From: Desulfobacterales bacterium
GTDB lineage: Bacteria > Desulfobacterota > Desulfobacteria > Desulfobacterales > JAHDSC01
Length of the DNA: 47,377 bases
NCBI GenBank assembly: GCA_016931455.1
Contig: JAFGES010000102.1
Location: forward strand, 1-47,377
Direction of reading: 5' to 3'
Numbering within the stretch: the first letter of the stretch is position 1; each line of letters begins with the position of its first letter. The translations under genes were made by a program, and so were the position numbers. Positions 1 to 7,583 of the stretch are shown piece after piece. The notes beneath the pieces were generated by a model. The model saw only the letters and a program-made list of their open reading frames with translations, made no database searches and was not told where the DNA came from.

Positions 1-127
1 AAGCATAACATATCTAATTAAAATAAAATTAGTATTGCCTAACCCATATTTATCATATAAATAATCATGTTACAGCTAAACTTTTCATTCATTCAGGATT
101 GCACATACTATTTTAAAGGGGTTGTTT

Positions 128-1129
128 ATGCGGGTTCTCATAACAGGCGGTGCAGGATTTATTGGTTCACACCTAGCTGAAGCCTATCTTGAAAAAGGTT
201 ATAGGGTTTACATTATCGATGATCTTTCAACGGGTTGCATGGATAATATAAGATATCTTCAAGAAGATGTACATTTTAAAAACCGATTGTTTGTTTACAT
301 CGATACGATTCTAAATGAAAAGTTATTACAAAAATTGACGCAAAAATGTGATTATGTCTTTCATTTGGCCGCTGCTGTGGGTGTTCGATATATTCTCGAA
401 AACCCCTTGGAATCGATCAAGATCAATATTCAGGGAACGGAAAAAGTCCTGGAGTTTTCAGAGAAATTCAGAAAAAAAGTTTTGATCACCTCTTCCTCCG
501 AGGTGTACGGCAAGCATCTGCATGCTCCTCTAGTTGAAACCGACAATATAATCTACGGGCCATCCACTAAATCCCGCTGGAGTTATGCGACTTCCAAACT
601 TATCGATGAATTTACCGCACTTGCATACTTCCGAACCAAGGGACTCAAGGTCGTCATAACCCGCCTTTTTAATACGGTGGGCCCCAGACAAACAGGTGCT
701 TACGGGATGGTCCTGCCGAGATTTGTGACACAAGCCTTAAATAACGATCCTTTAACTGTCTATGGTGATGGCAAACAAACTCGAACGTTTACCTATGTAA
801 AAGATATTGTGCATGCACTTATGGCTCTTATAGAAAATGATAATGCCGTCGGCGAAGTATTTAACATTGGGGGAATAGAAGAAATCGCAATCCTGGATCT
901 AGCTAAAAAAATAATAAAAATTACCGATTCACAATCGGCTATTCAACTGATTCCTTATGATGAAGCCTTTGAAAAAGATTTTGAGGATATGATGCGCAGG
1001 GTGCCAAGTATTCAAAAAATAAAAAATCTTATCGATTTTAAACCCAAAACGAATCTTGATTCAATTTTAAAACATGTTATCAACCACATAAAGAAAGAGA
1101 ATCATTTATTGTTCCAAAAAGCTATATAA
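128..1129 (+). CDS. NAD-dependent nucleotide-sugar epimerase/dehydratase (extended SDR)
   Basis: This is an extended short-chain dehydrogenase acting on a nucleotide sugar in the cytoplasm, probably for surface polysaccharide precursors. The N-terminus carries the Rossmann motif GGAGFIG (residues 7-13). The catalytic set is visible as TSSSEVYG (121-128) and YATSK (Tyr153, Lys157). The C-terminal part has the usual LFNTVGPRQ and YGDGKQTRTF motifs of UDP-glucuronate decarboxylase and UDP-glucose 4-epimerase relatives, and about 333 residues is normal for the family. I chose ATG 128 because AAAGGGG at 115-121 sits seven bases upstream; an in-frame TTG at 122 abuts that site. The gene converges with the PHP gene. 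Substrate is not resolved: decarboxylase, 4-epimerase or 4,6-dehydratase all remain possible. Confidence 0.85.
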   Translation: MRVLITGGAGFIGSHLAEAYLEKGYRVYIIDDLSTGCMDNIRYLQEDVHFKNRLFVYIDTILNEKLLQKLTQKCDYVFHLAAAVGVRYILENPLESIKINIQGTEKVLEFSEKFRKKVLITSSSEVYGKHLHAPLVETDNIIYGPSTKSRWSYATSKLIDEFTALAYFRTKGLKVVITRLFNTVGPRQTGAYGMVLPRFVTQALNNDPLTVYGDGKQTRTFTYVKDIVHALMALIENDNAVGEVFNIGGIEEIAILDLAKKIIKITDSQSAIQLIPYDEAFEKDFEDMMRRVPSIQKIKNLIDFKPKTNLDSILKHVINHIKKENHLLFQKAI

Positions 1130-1146
1130 TCCAAAACGATATCAAA

Positions 1147-1782
1147 TCAGAGAAATAAGGCTGCATTTGCCTGCATGATTTCAAAGTCCTTCTCATTCAG
1201 ACCCGCACCGCAAACAATCCGTTTTGCCATATTTTTATCAATCAAATCACCAGGCTCATGCGCGTCTGTATTGATCAAAAGCTTTGCACCCGTTTTCTTG
1301 GCAAGTTTGGCGACATGCCCATTGGATAAACAATGCCCTTTACGTGCTGATATTTCCAAAAAAATTCCCTTTTCTTTCGCTTTCAAAGCTTCCTGCTCGG
1401 TAATCAGCCCGGGATGTGCGAGAATATCAATATTTGCGTCGAGGCCGGCAGCATTGGTACCGTCAGCAACGGGTTCGACAAGCGTTTCTCCATGAACGAC
1501 AACAATTTTTGCACCTAAAATACGCGCTTTTTTTACCGTATCTGCAATCAATGGGGGGGGAACATGCGTGATTTCTATCCCTGGTAGCACCTTTATATTT
1601 AAAACTGAATTTAACTCCGTTGCGAGGGCAACGATCCGCGGAATAATGAAATCAATATTCGAGCTATCGCCATGATCGGTGATCCCAATAGCTTTTAAAC
1701 CTTTATATTCGGCACGTCTGACAAGCTCGGATGGAATCAAAACTCCATCGCTGAAAATTGAATGGGTATGAAGATCAATCAT
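1147..1782 (-). CDS. PHP-domain phosphoesterase (histidinol-phosphatase-like)
   Basis: This protein of 211 residues belongs to the PHP (polymerase and histidinol phosphatase) superfamily of metal-dependent phosphoesterases. The first motif, MIDLHTHSIFSDG, supplies two metal-binding histidines, and ITDHGDSSN supplies the second metal group. Later motifs are VVHGET, DILAHPG and NTDAHEPGDL. It has no polymerase part, so it is a stand-alone hydrolase; a substrate cannot be named. It is the last gene of the minus-strand run DUF4911-miaB-bifunctional nuclease-PHP, starting 45 bases after the nuclease gene. An 8-G run on the plus strand (1553-1560) encodes its Pro-Pro-Pro segment. Family call is firm, function is not. 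Confidence 0.85.
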   Translation of the reverse strand: MIDLHTHSIFSDGVLIPSELVRRAEYKGLKAIGITDHGDSSNIDFIIPRIVALATELNSVLNIKVLPGIEITHVPPPLIADTVKKARILGAKIVVVHGETLVEPVADGTNAAGLDANIDILAHPGLITEQEALKAKEKGIFLEISARKGHCLSNGHVAKLAKKTGAKLLINTDAHEPGDLIDKNMAKRIVCGAGLNEKDFEIMQANAALFL

Positions 1783-1827
1783 AATTAAAAATAATCCTAT
1801 AACGATTGTATGTTTTTCACCTCGTTC

Positions 1828-2325
1828 TTATATCTTGTATTTCCCAAAATCTTCAGGGGAAAACTTTTCAAGATATTCAGCCCATTTTTTACCTTCTTTG
1901 CTTTTGTCTACCATTTCAGCATCGCCATCTACGGCTTTGGATTTCCGGATGACTTTGTCATCCACATAAATAGAGGCATGAAACCGCAGAGCAATGGCGA
2001 TTGCATCGCTTGGCCGAGCATCCATGCTGAAAGTCTTTTCATCGGAGATAAAATAAATTTTGGCGAAAAACGTGTTATCCTTCAAATCACACACCTCAAC
2101 CTTAGAAACTTCAATATGAAGGTCATCACATAGATTTTTAAATAAATCGTGCGTCATCGGACGATCGAAGTTTATATTCTGGAGAACTGCAACAATAGAA
2201 GTTGCCTCAAGCAATCCAATCCAAATCGGAATTGTATAATCATCTTCAAGCGACTTTAGAATAATAATGGGTGTATTGGATGTCGGATCCATGGTCATGC
2301 CTGCCACACTTACTTCACGCAGCAT
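1828..2325 (-). CDS. Bifunctional nuclease family protein (DUF151/BFN)
   Basis: This 165-residue protein matches the DUF151 / bifunctional nuclease family. It begins with the typical MLREVSVAGMTMDPTSNTPI segment and continues with IWIGLLEATSIVAVLQNI and RPMTHDLFKNL. The core motif SMDARPSDAIAIALRF is the family signature. A charged C-terminal tail of about 35 residues follows the domain. Family members are cytoplasmic, and a plant homologue has DNase and RNase activity; the bacterial role is not established. Its start lies inside the end of miaB (11-base overlap, 2315-2325), so the two are probably translationally coupled. The same miaB-BFN pairing is common in deltaproteobacteria, from general knowledge. 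Confidence 0.88.
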   Translation of the reverse strand: MLREVSVAGMTMDPTSNTPIIILKSLEDDYTIPIWIGLLEATSIVAVLQNINFDRPMTHDLFKNLCDDLHIEVSKVEVCDLKDNTFFAKIYFISDEKTFSMDARPSDAIAIALRFHASIYVDDKVIRKSKAVDGDAEMVDKSKEGKKWAEYLEKFSPEDFGKYKI

Positions 2326-3727
2326 AACTTTCTTCTCCTTTCAAACCAACGGATTTTTGTTCAATACGAATTGGTTTAGCCCATAATGAATGGGAAAATG
2401 CTTTCTCAATTCTGACCTTGATGAGTTGACCTATGGGAACCTTATTAAAGGAAGTATCGTCATTTGTTTGGGAAAAGTTTACGATTCTGTTTGTCGATGT
2501 CCGTCCCATCCATTGCCATTCATGATCGGCATTAACGGCTTTGTGCTTCTTACTTGAACCTTCAATAAGTATTGATTGATCAGATCCTACCAGAGCTTTA
2601 TTTTTCTTTAGTGTAAAATATTCCTGCAATTCCAAAAGCCTTTGCAACCTATCGTTCTTTTCCTGTTTCGATATTTTGCTTGGGAAACAGGCTGATGCGG
2701 CATTCGGTCGATCAGAATATTTGAACGAAAATAAATTATCATATTCTACCGTCTTTATCAAATCGAGGGTTTCTTTAAAATCCGCTTCAGTTTCTCCGGG
2801 AAAACCCACGATGATATCGGATGTAATCGCAATATCCGGGCAAATATGGCGCAATCTTTCAATTTTCTGGAGATAACTTTCTCTGGTATATTTTCGATTC
2901 ATTTTTTTCAGAATGCGGTTCGATCCTGTCTGAATCGGTAAATGGATGTGTTTACATAACTTTTCAATGTCTTTAAAAGCTAGAATAAGATCCTCCGAAA
3001 GGTCCTTTGGATGTGAAGTTGTAAATCGGATTCTTAAAAGCCCTTTTATTTTATTTGTCTCCTGAAGTAATTCAGGAAATGAACACAATTTTTCTTTTTG
3101 TCCATAACTATTCACATTTTGTCCGAGTAAAGTTACTTCCCGCACACCGGATTTAACAAGATTCTGAATTTCTTGAATTATATTTTCAGGATTTCGGCTT
3201 TTTTCCCTTCCGCGGACATAAGGGACGACACAGTATGTACAATAATTGTCACACCCCTGCATGATAGTGACAAAGCTGGTAGCTTTTCCGGTAGGTTTGA
3301 GAGTTACCGTAGATCCGAATTCAACTAATGCCTCCGACATTTCAATGTCGACAATACGACATTTTTCTTTTTCTATCCGCTGAATATGCATCGGCAACCG
3401 TCCGATTGCATGGGTCCCGAAAACAAGGTCAAGGTGAGGCAAACGTTTTAATATTTTTTTACCTTCTTGCTGCGCCACACATCCACCCATACCAATGATC
3501 AGATCGGGTTTCTTCTTTTTAAAGGCGGCAAGACGACCTAAAAAACTAAAGGCTTTCTGCTCGGCTTTCGCTCTAATGGCACAAGTATTCACTATAATTA
3601 AATCCGCCGTCTCTAAGGAAGAAGTCAAATGATATTCCAGCGCTTTTAATCCCTTGGCAATTTGCTCGGAATCATAAACGTTCATCTGACATCCAATCGT
3701 ATTTAGATATAAATATTTTGTTGACAT
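2315..3727 (-). CDS. miaB: tRNA-2-methylthio-N6-dimethylallyladenosine synthase MiaB
   Basis: MiaB is a radical-SAM methylthiotransferase that adds the 2-methylthio group to i6A37 in tRNAs reading UNN codons. At 470 residues it is full length. The N-terminal methylthiotransferase domain has the three expected cysteines (NTIGCQMNVYDSE, NTCAIRAKAEQKAF, GMGGCVAQQEG). The radical-SAM site is QGCDNYCTYCVVPYVRGRE (CxxxCxxC). A C-terminal TRAM-like domain ends the protein. The ATG has AGAGGA immediately upstream. It follows the small DUF4911 gene and overlaps the bifunctional nuclease gene by 11 bases. MiaB is separated from the related MtaB and RimO by the NTCAIRAKAEQKAFSFLGRL motif. Confidence 0.96.
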   Translation of the reverse strand: MSTKYLYLNTIGCQMNVYDSEQIAKGLKALEYHLTSSLETADLIIVNTCAIRAKAEQKAFSFLGRLAAFKKKKPDLIIGMGGCVAQQEGKKILKRLPHLDLVFGTHAIGRLPMHIQRIEKEKCRIVDIEMSEALVEFGSTVTLKPTGKATSFVTIMQGCDNYCTYCVVPYVRGREKSRNPENIIQEIQNLVKSGVREVTLLGQNVNSYGQKEKLCSFPELLQETNKIKGLLRIRFTTSHPKDLSEDLILAFKDIEKLCKHIHLPIQTGSNRILKKMNRKYTRESYLQKIERLRHICPDIAITSDIIVGFPGETEADFKETLDLIKTVEYDNLFSFKYSDRPNAASACFPSKISKQEKNDRLQRLLELQEYFTLKKNKALVGSDQSILIEGSSKKHKAVNADHEWQWMGRTSTNRIVNFSQTNDDTSFNKVPIGQLIKVRIEKAFSHSLWAKPIRIEQKSVGLKGEESYAA

Positions 3728-3829
3728 TAATCCTCTTTCAATCCATTACCTCAAATCATCATTTCTTCAAATTGTTACCTATCACAACCAATAAAAATCG
3801 AATGTACCCATTTTTAATGGATTCGTTTA

Positions 3830-4051
3830 TTATCTTACCAAAGTTAAGGGCTCAATCATGATCTGAGATTTAAGATCCAGCAATATCATTTCCACATCTG
3901 CTTCACATCCGGGAGCAATATAAAGCAAGACAATACCAACCATAGAGTCAATTGTCGTCATCATCGCTATACCATCATAGGCTTCAAATATAAATCTCAA
4001 GAAATATATTTCTTTAGAATCGACACGGTAATATTTTTTAATACATTTCAA
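3830..4051 (-). CDS. Small DUF4911-like protein
   Basis: A 73-residue protein I take to be a DUF4911-type small protein. It contains an aromatic YYRVDSKEIYFLRFIFEAYD start, a hydrophobic central strand and a IAPGCEADVEMILLDL segment that is typical of the family as I recall it. The start appears to be TTG at 4051; an AAAGGA lies about 13 bases before it, which is a long spacing, so the exact start is uncertain. It sits about 100 bases upstream of miaB on the same strand and probably heads that operon. Function is unknown; the constant proximity to miaB in related genomes would hint at tRNA modification or translation, which is inference only. Confidence 0.7.
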   Translation of the reverse strand: MKCIKKYYRVDSKEIYFLRFIFEAYDGIAMMTTIDSMVGIVLLYIAPGCEADVEMILLDLKSQIMIEPLTLVR

Positions 4052-4326
4052 ATGAATTCAAGGGTCCTTTTTTTAAATTTTCGTTGATTTGCAGATAAAA
4101 TAAGTTATGGAAATCATCTATTTTTCATTCTCTTTTCATAATTATCATCATATCCCTTGTTTTTTCAATAAAAAATCTCCATCTAAATTTATCGATCGCT
4201 GCAAATGCGCTATGTAAAAAGAATTGATCAAGGATATATCTAAGGATAAAGTCAGTAAGGATTTTTTATGAATAACTCGGAATCCGTTATTGTCCTAAAT
4301 TTTATTCTAGGATATAGGACAGCTTT
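4052..4326. other. Divergent intergenic region before recJ
   Basis: This AT-rich stretch separates the miaB operon (-) from recJ (+). It must hold the promoters of both. I could not pick a convincing sigma-70 pair. Its last 60 bases contain the short leader ORF described separately. A 6-base inverted repeat, GTCCTA (4292-4297) with TAGGAC (4315-4320), lies across the end of that ORF and covers the recJ ribosome-binding AGGA. Confidence 0.5.
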
Positions 4327-4330
4327 ATGA
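4268..4330 (+). CDS. 20-codon leader ORF coupled to recJ
   Basis: An ATG at 4268 has AAGGA (4257-4261) six bases upstream, a better ribosome-binding site than that of recJ itself. The frame runs 20 codons (Met-Asn-Asn-Ser-Glu-Ser ... Arg-Thr-Ala-Leu) and stops with TGA at 4328-4330, overlapping the recJ ATG at 4327 as ATGA. This arrangement is the classic sign of translational coupling. The GTCCTA/TAGGAC inverted repeat (4292-4320) could fold over the recJ AGGA and would be opened by ribosomes reading the leader. No run of one amino acid suggests classical attenuation. It may instead be a chance ORF; conservation has not been tested. Confidence 0.4.
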   Translation: MNNSESVIVLNFILGYRTAL

Positions 4331-6042
4331 AAAAACAATGGCAAATTTTAAAACCCGATATAAAGACGGTTGAAAAAATCCGAAGAACACTCAAATGCAA
4401 TTTTATCATCGCAACCATTTTGGCAAATCGTAAAATTATTTCTGCTGAAGATGCCTTCGATTTCCTCAACCCTTCAATTCACATCTTACGTTCTCCTTTT
4501 GCAATAAAAGATATGGATATCGCGGTCCACCGAATCTCAGCGGCCATAAAAAATAGGGAGAAAATTTTAATATTCGGAGACTATGATGTTGATGGTATTA
4601 CCGCAACAACAATTCTTTATGAGTTTTTAAGCTATGCCGGCGCGGATGTATCCTATTATATTCCGCATAGAATCCATGAAGGATACGGCCTTCAAGTGAA
4701 TCATATTTTAAATTATGCCTTGCCTGAAAAAATAAATCTAATCATTACCGTGGACTGTGGCTCCGGCAGTCATCGGGCAGTAAGCATCGCTCAAAATGCA
4801 GGTATCGATGTCATTATAACCGATCATCATTCAATATCTAAAAAAAGGCCCCGAGCTATTGCGGTCATCAATCCCAAACGCCATGATTGTCCATCCGGTT
4901 TTTATAATCTCGCCGGTGTTGGTGTCGCTTTTTATCTTCTGATTTGTCTACGTAAACATTTAAGAGAAAATCATTTTTGGAAAAATCTACTCGAACCCAA
5001 CCTCAAAAATTTATGTGATCTTGTAGCCCTTGGAACCGTCGCCGATGTAGTCCCCCTAATTGATGAGAACCGTATCTTTTCAAAAACCGGACTTGAAGTC
5101 ATTAATTCAGGTAACCGATCCGGCATTAAGGCACTGATTGAGGTATGCGGCCTTAACTCTCATCTTGCAGATACCGATGATATTGCCTATAGGATAGCTC
5201 CGAGATTAAACGCGACGGGCAGGATGAGCCACGCAAAAACAGCCGTTGAACTGTTGACGACAACAAATTTTGATGTTGCACGCCAAATTGCCGATACCCT
5301 CAATAAAATGAATTTAAAGCGACAAGGCACGGAAAAAGAAATATTTGAAGAAATTCTAACATACATAAAAGATCATCCCGAAGTTCTCGATAAAAACATA
5401 TTAATTTTAGCAAAACATGGCTGGCATGAAGGTGTTATAGGAATCGTTGCTTCCAAACTTGTCGAAAGATATTTTTGTCCGGTGGTCCTTATTTCGTTAA
5501 AGAATGGAATCGGCAAGGGTTCGGCAAGAAGCATCCCGGGTTTCAACCTTTATCAAGGCCTTTTAGCGTGTTCAAACAAACTCGAAAGCTTCGGAGGACA
5601 CTCAATGGCTGCCGGTCTAACAATAAAGGCTGAGAATATAGCTATCTTTAAAAAAAAATTTGAAAGCCTCATTCAAGAGACGACCGCACCGGAAGATTTT
5701 GTGCCGACTATTCTTATCGACTATGAATTGGATTTCGATGAAATTACGGCTGAACTGATCGATGAACTTGAAAACTTAAAGCCATTTGGAATGGGTAACA
5801 ATGAACCGCTTTTTATGGCTAAAAACGTTAAGGTCACATCTTCAAAAATTGTTGGTAAAAATCACAGAAGGATGATTTTAATGCAGCCCGGCAGTAAAAC
5901 ATATCAATCCTTTCATGCCATCCATTTCAATACAGTCCCTGAAAATGCCATTAATGAGAGCTTTGAAAGAGTTGCCTTTCGGTTGCATTGGAACCGATGG
6001 AATGGAAAAAAAACAGCCCAAATCGTTATTGAGGAGATATAA
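4327..6042 (+). CDS. recJ: Single-stranded-DNA-specific exonuclease RecJ
   Basis: RecJ is the 5'-3' single-strand DNA exonuclease of recombination and mismatch or base-excision repair. The protein has 571 residues, normal for the family. DHH-family metal motifs occur in order: FGDYDVDGITATTI, ITVDCGSGS, ITDHHSISKKRPRA, then RLNATGRM. The DHHA1 part carries HGWHEGVIGIVASKL, GKGSARSIPGFN and SFGGHSMAAGLTI. A C-terminal OB-like region ends the protein. The ATG at 4327 has AGGA at 4316-4319 and overlaps the stop of the leader ORF. It starts a plus-strand run with the 140-aa protein and the RNase Z-like gene. Confidence 0.96.
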   Translation: MKKQWQILKPDIKTVEKIRRTLKCNFIIATILANRKIISAEDAFDFLNPSIHILRSPFAIKDMDIAVHRISAAIKNREKILIFGDYDVDGITATTILYEFLSYAGADVSYYIPHRIHEGYGLQVNHILNYALPEKINLIITVDCGSGSHRAVSIAQNAGIDVIITDHHSISKKRPRAIAVINPKRHDCPSGFYNLAGVGVAFYLLICLRKHLRENHFWKNLLEPNLKNLCDLVALGTVADVVPLIDENRIFSKTGLEVINSGNRSGIKALIEVCGLNSHLADTDDIAYRIAPRLNATGRMSHAKTAVELLTTTNFDVARQIADTLNKMNLKRQGTEKEIFEEILTYIKDHPEVLDKNILILAKHGWHEGVIGIVASKLVERYFCPVVLISLKNGIGKGSARSIPGFNLYQGLLACSNKLESFGGHSMAAGLTIKAENIAIFKKKFESLIQETTAPEDFVPTILIDYELDFDEITAELIDELENLKPFGMGNNEPLFMAKNVKVTSSKIVGKNHRRMILMQPGSKTYQSFHAIHFNTVPENAINESFERVAFRLHWNRWNGKKTAQIVIEEI

Positions 6043-6135
6043 AAATTTCTCTTGCAATCCGATTTGGTTGCAATTATTATGCAGTCTTAAGAGGTAGATA
6101 AAAATAATTTTTTTAATTTAAAAGGATAAGACTTT

Positions 6136-6558
6136 ATGGCTAAGGTATTCAGGCCAAGCACACGCGAATCCAGCATATTATCAAAGATAGAATCATCGAA
6201 AGAACATGCGCGCAGGATAACCTTCAATAGCATCAAAGATTGTATTGACGAATTAAGCAACTCTATTGCTATGAAACTTGTTGAAAACAAACTTGTTGAA
6301 ACAACAAGCAAAAACGCTATAGAAGAACAAATTAAGCAATCTCTAGATAAGTTAAGCCGTTCCGAAGATTTTGATATCGATTACCAGATTTCACCCATCA
6401 GGAATCTAGTCCCACGGCCCCATATCGTCAGTCTTTATTTAACCGCTTTTGTAATTGAACAACTCATAAACAATAAATATGTTGTCGATATATTCGGCTC
6501 CGACGAAGATATCTATTACTGTATCAATCGACAAGTCACAAAATTTTTACCACAATAA
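6136..6558 (+). CDS. Conserved hypothetical protein, 140 aa
   Basis: I do not recognise this protein. It is 140 residues, soluble, with no signal peptide or membrane segment. The first 100 residues are charged and mostly helical. The last 50 are more hydrophobic and include VSLYLTAFVIEQL and a acidic FGSDEDIYY stretch. AAAGGA lies about ten bases before the ATG. The stop overlaps the start of the RNase Z-like gene as TAATG, so the two are almost certainly translated together. That coupling suggests a shared process, perhaps RNA processing, but nothing in the sequence proves it. Confidence 0.75.
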   Translation: MAKVFRPSTRESSILSKIESSKEHARRITFNSIKDCIDELSNSIAMKLVENKLVETTSKNAIEEQIKQSLDKLSRSEDFDIDYQISPIRNLVPRPHIVSLYLTAFVIEQLINNKYVVDIFGSDEDIYYCINRQVTKFLPQ

Positions 6559-7583
6559 TGCGCCCTTCGTTCCATCCGAGGTTAATCAATGAACCTTTTG
6601 ATGACCCTGGACTATTCATCCCCTTCCTTTATGAAAAGCGTGCTTTAATCTTCGACTTAGGTGATATCTCCTGTCTTTCGACAAGAGATGTTCTTAAGAT
6701 TAGCCATGTTTTTATTTCTCACACCCACATGGATCATTTTATAGGTTTTGACAGACTTCTACGCTTATTTCTCGGCAGAGATAAAAATCTTTATCTTTAC
6801 GGTCCTGAAGGTTTTTTAAACAATATTGAAGGTAAACTATCCGGATATACATGGAATCTCGTCAATAATTATCAGAATCCTTTCACGTTAAATGTGACCG
6901 AGATAAGACAAGATTATATGCTTATCAAACAATATCGGTGCCGAAACCGATTTATATCCGCACTACAAGCAGTCAAAAAGCCATTTAAAGGTATTTTGCT
7001 TCAAGAACCTGCTCTTTTTGTTAGGGCCGAAATACTGGATCATAGCATCCCCTGCCTAGGATTTAGCATAAAGGAGAGATTTCATGTAAATATAATGAAA
7101 GACCGTGTTGCGAGCCTTGGGCTTGAGATCGGTCCTTGGCTTAAAAAATTTAAACAAGCTTTATTCACCCAAAAAGATTTAAATTCAGAATTTGTGGTTC
7201 CTGTAGAAAAAAACAGCTCAAAAAAAAAGACATATATACTCGGTGATCTTGCAGAACAAATTGCTCTCATAACGCCGGGTCAAAAAATCACCTATATTGC
7301 CGATGTTGTCTATAGTAAAGCGAATTTAGAAAAAATTACTCACCTCGCAAAAGATTCGGATCATCTCTTTATAGAAGCATCTTTTCTTGAAAAACACCAA
7401 TGTATAGCCCAAAAAAAATTTCACCTGACCGCATGGCAAGCCGGTTGCATAGCTGCTAAGGCCCGCGGGAAACAGTTTACAATTTTCCATTTTTCACCCA
7501 GATACATGGACCAAGCGCACCTTTTACAAGCAGAGGCCCAAAAGGCCTATGAATCCAATATCAATTCAGATGCTTTGCCCTAA
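6558..7583 (+). CDS. RNase Z-like metallo-beta-lactamase-fold hydrolase
   Basis: A 341-residue metallo-beta-lactamase-fold protein of the RNase Z / ElaC group, which cut tRNA 3' trailers. The metal motif FISHTHMDHFIGFDRLLR (HxHxDH) is intact. Further ligands are likely in ILDHSIPCLGFSI, YIADV and the C-terminal FHFSPRYM, which matches the HFSxRY motif of RNase Z. It is somewhat longer than a compact 300-residue RNase Z, with an insertion around residues 115-160. The start overlaps the stop of the preceding gene (TAATG). Its 3' end overlaps the opposing acyl-CoA synthetase gene by 23 bases. It could act on tRNA or another phosphodiester; tRNA processing is inferred. Confidence 0.8.
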   Translation: MRPSFHPRLINEPFDDPGLFIPFLYEKRALIFDLGDISCLSTRDVLKISHVFISHTHMDHFIGFDRLLRLFLGRDKNLYLYGPEGFLNNIEGKLSGYTWNLVNNYQNPFTLNVTEIRQDYMLIKQYRCRNRFISALQAVKKPFKGILLQEPALFVRAEILDHSIPCLGFSIKERFHVNIMKDRVASLGLEIGPWLKKFKQALFTQKDLNSEFVVPVEKNSSKKKTYILGDLAEQIALITPGQKITYIADVVYSKANLEKITHLAKDSDHLFIEASFLEKHQCIAQKKFHLTAWQAGCIAAKARGKQFTIFHFSPRYMDQAHLLQAEAQKAYESNINSDALP

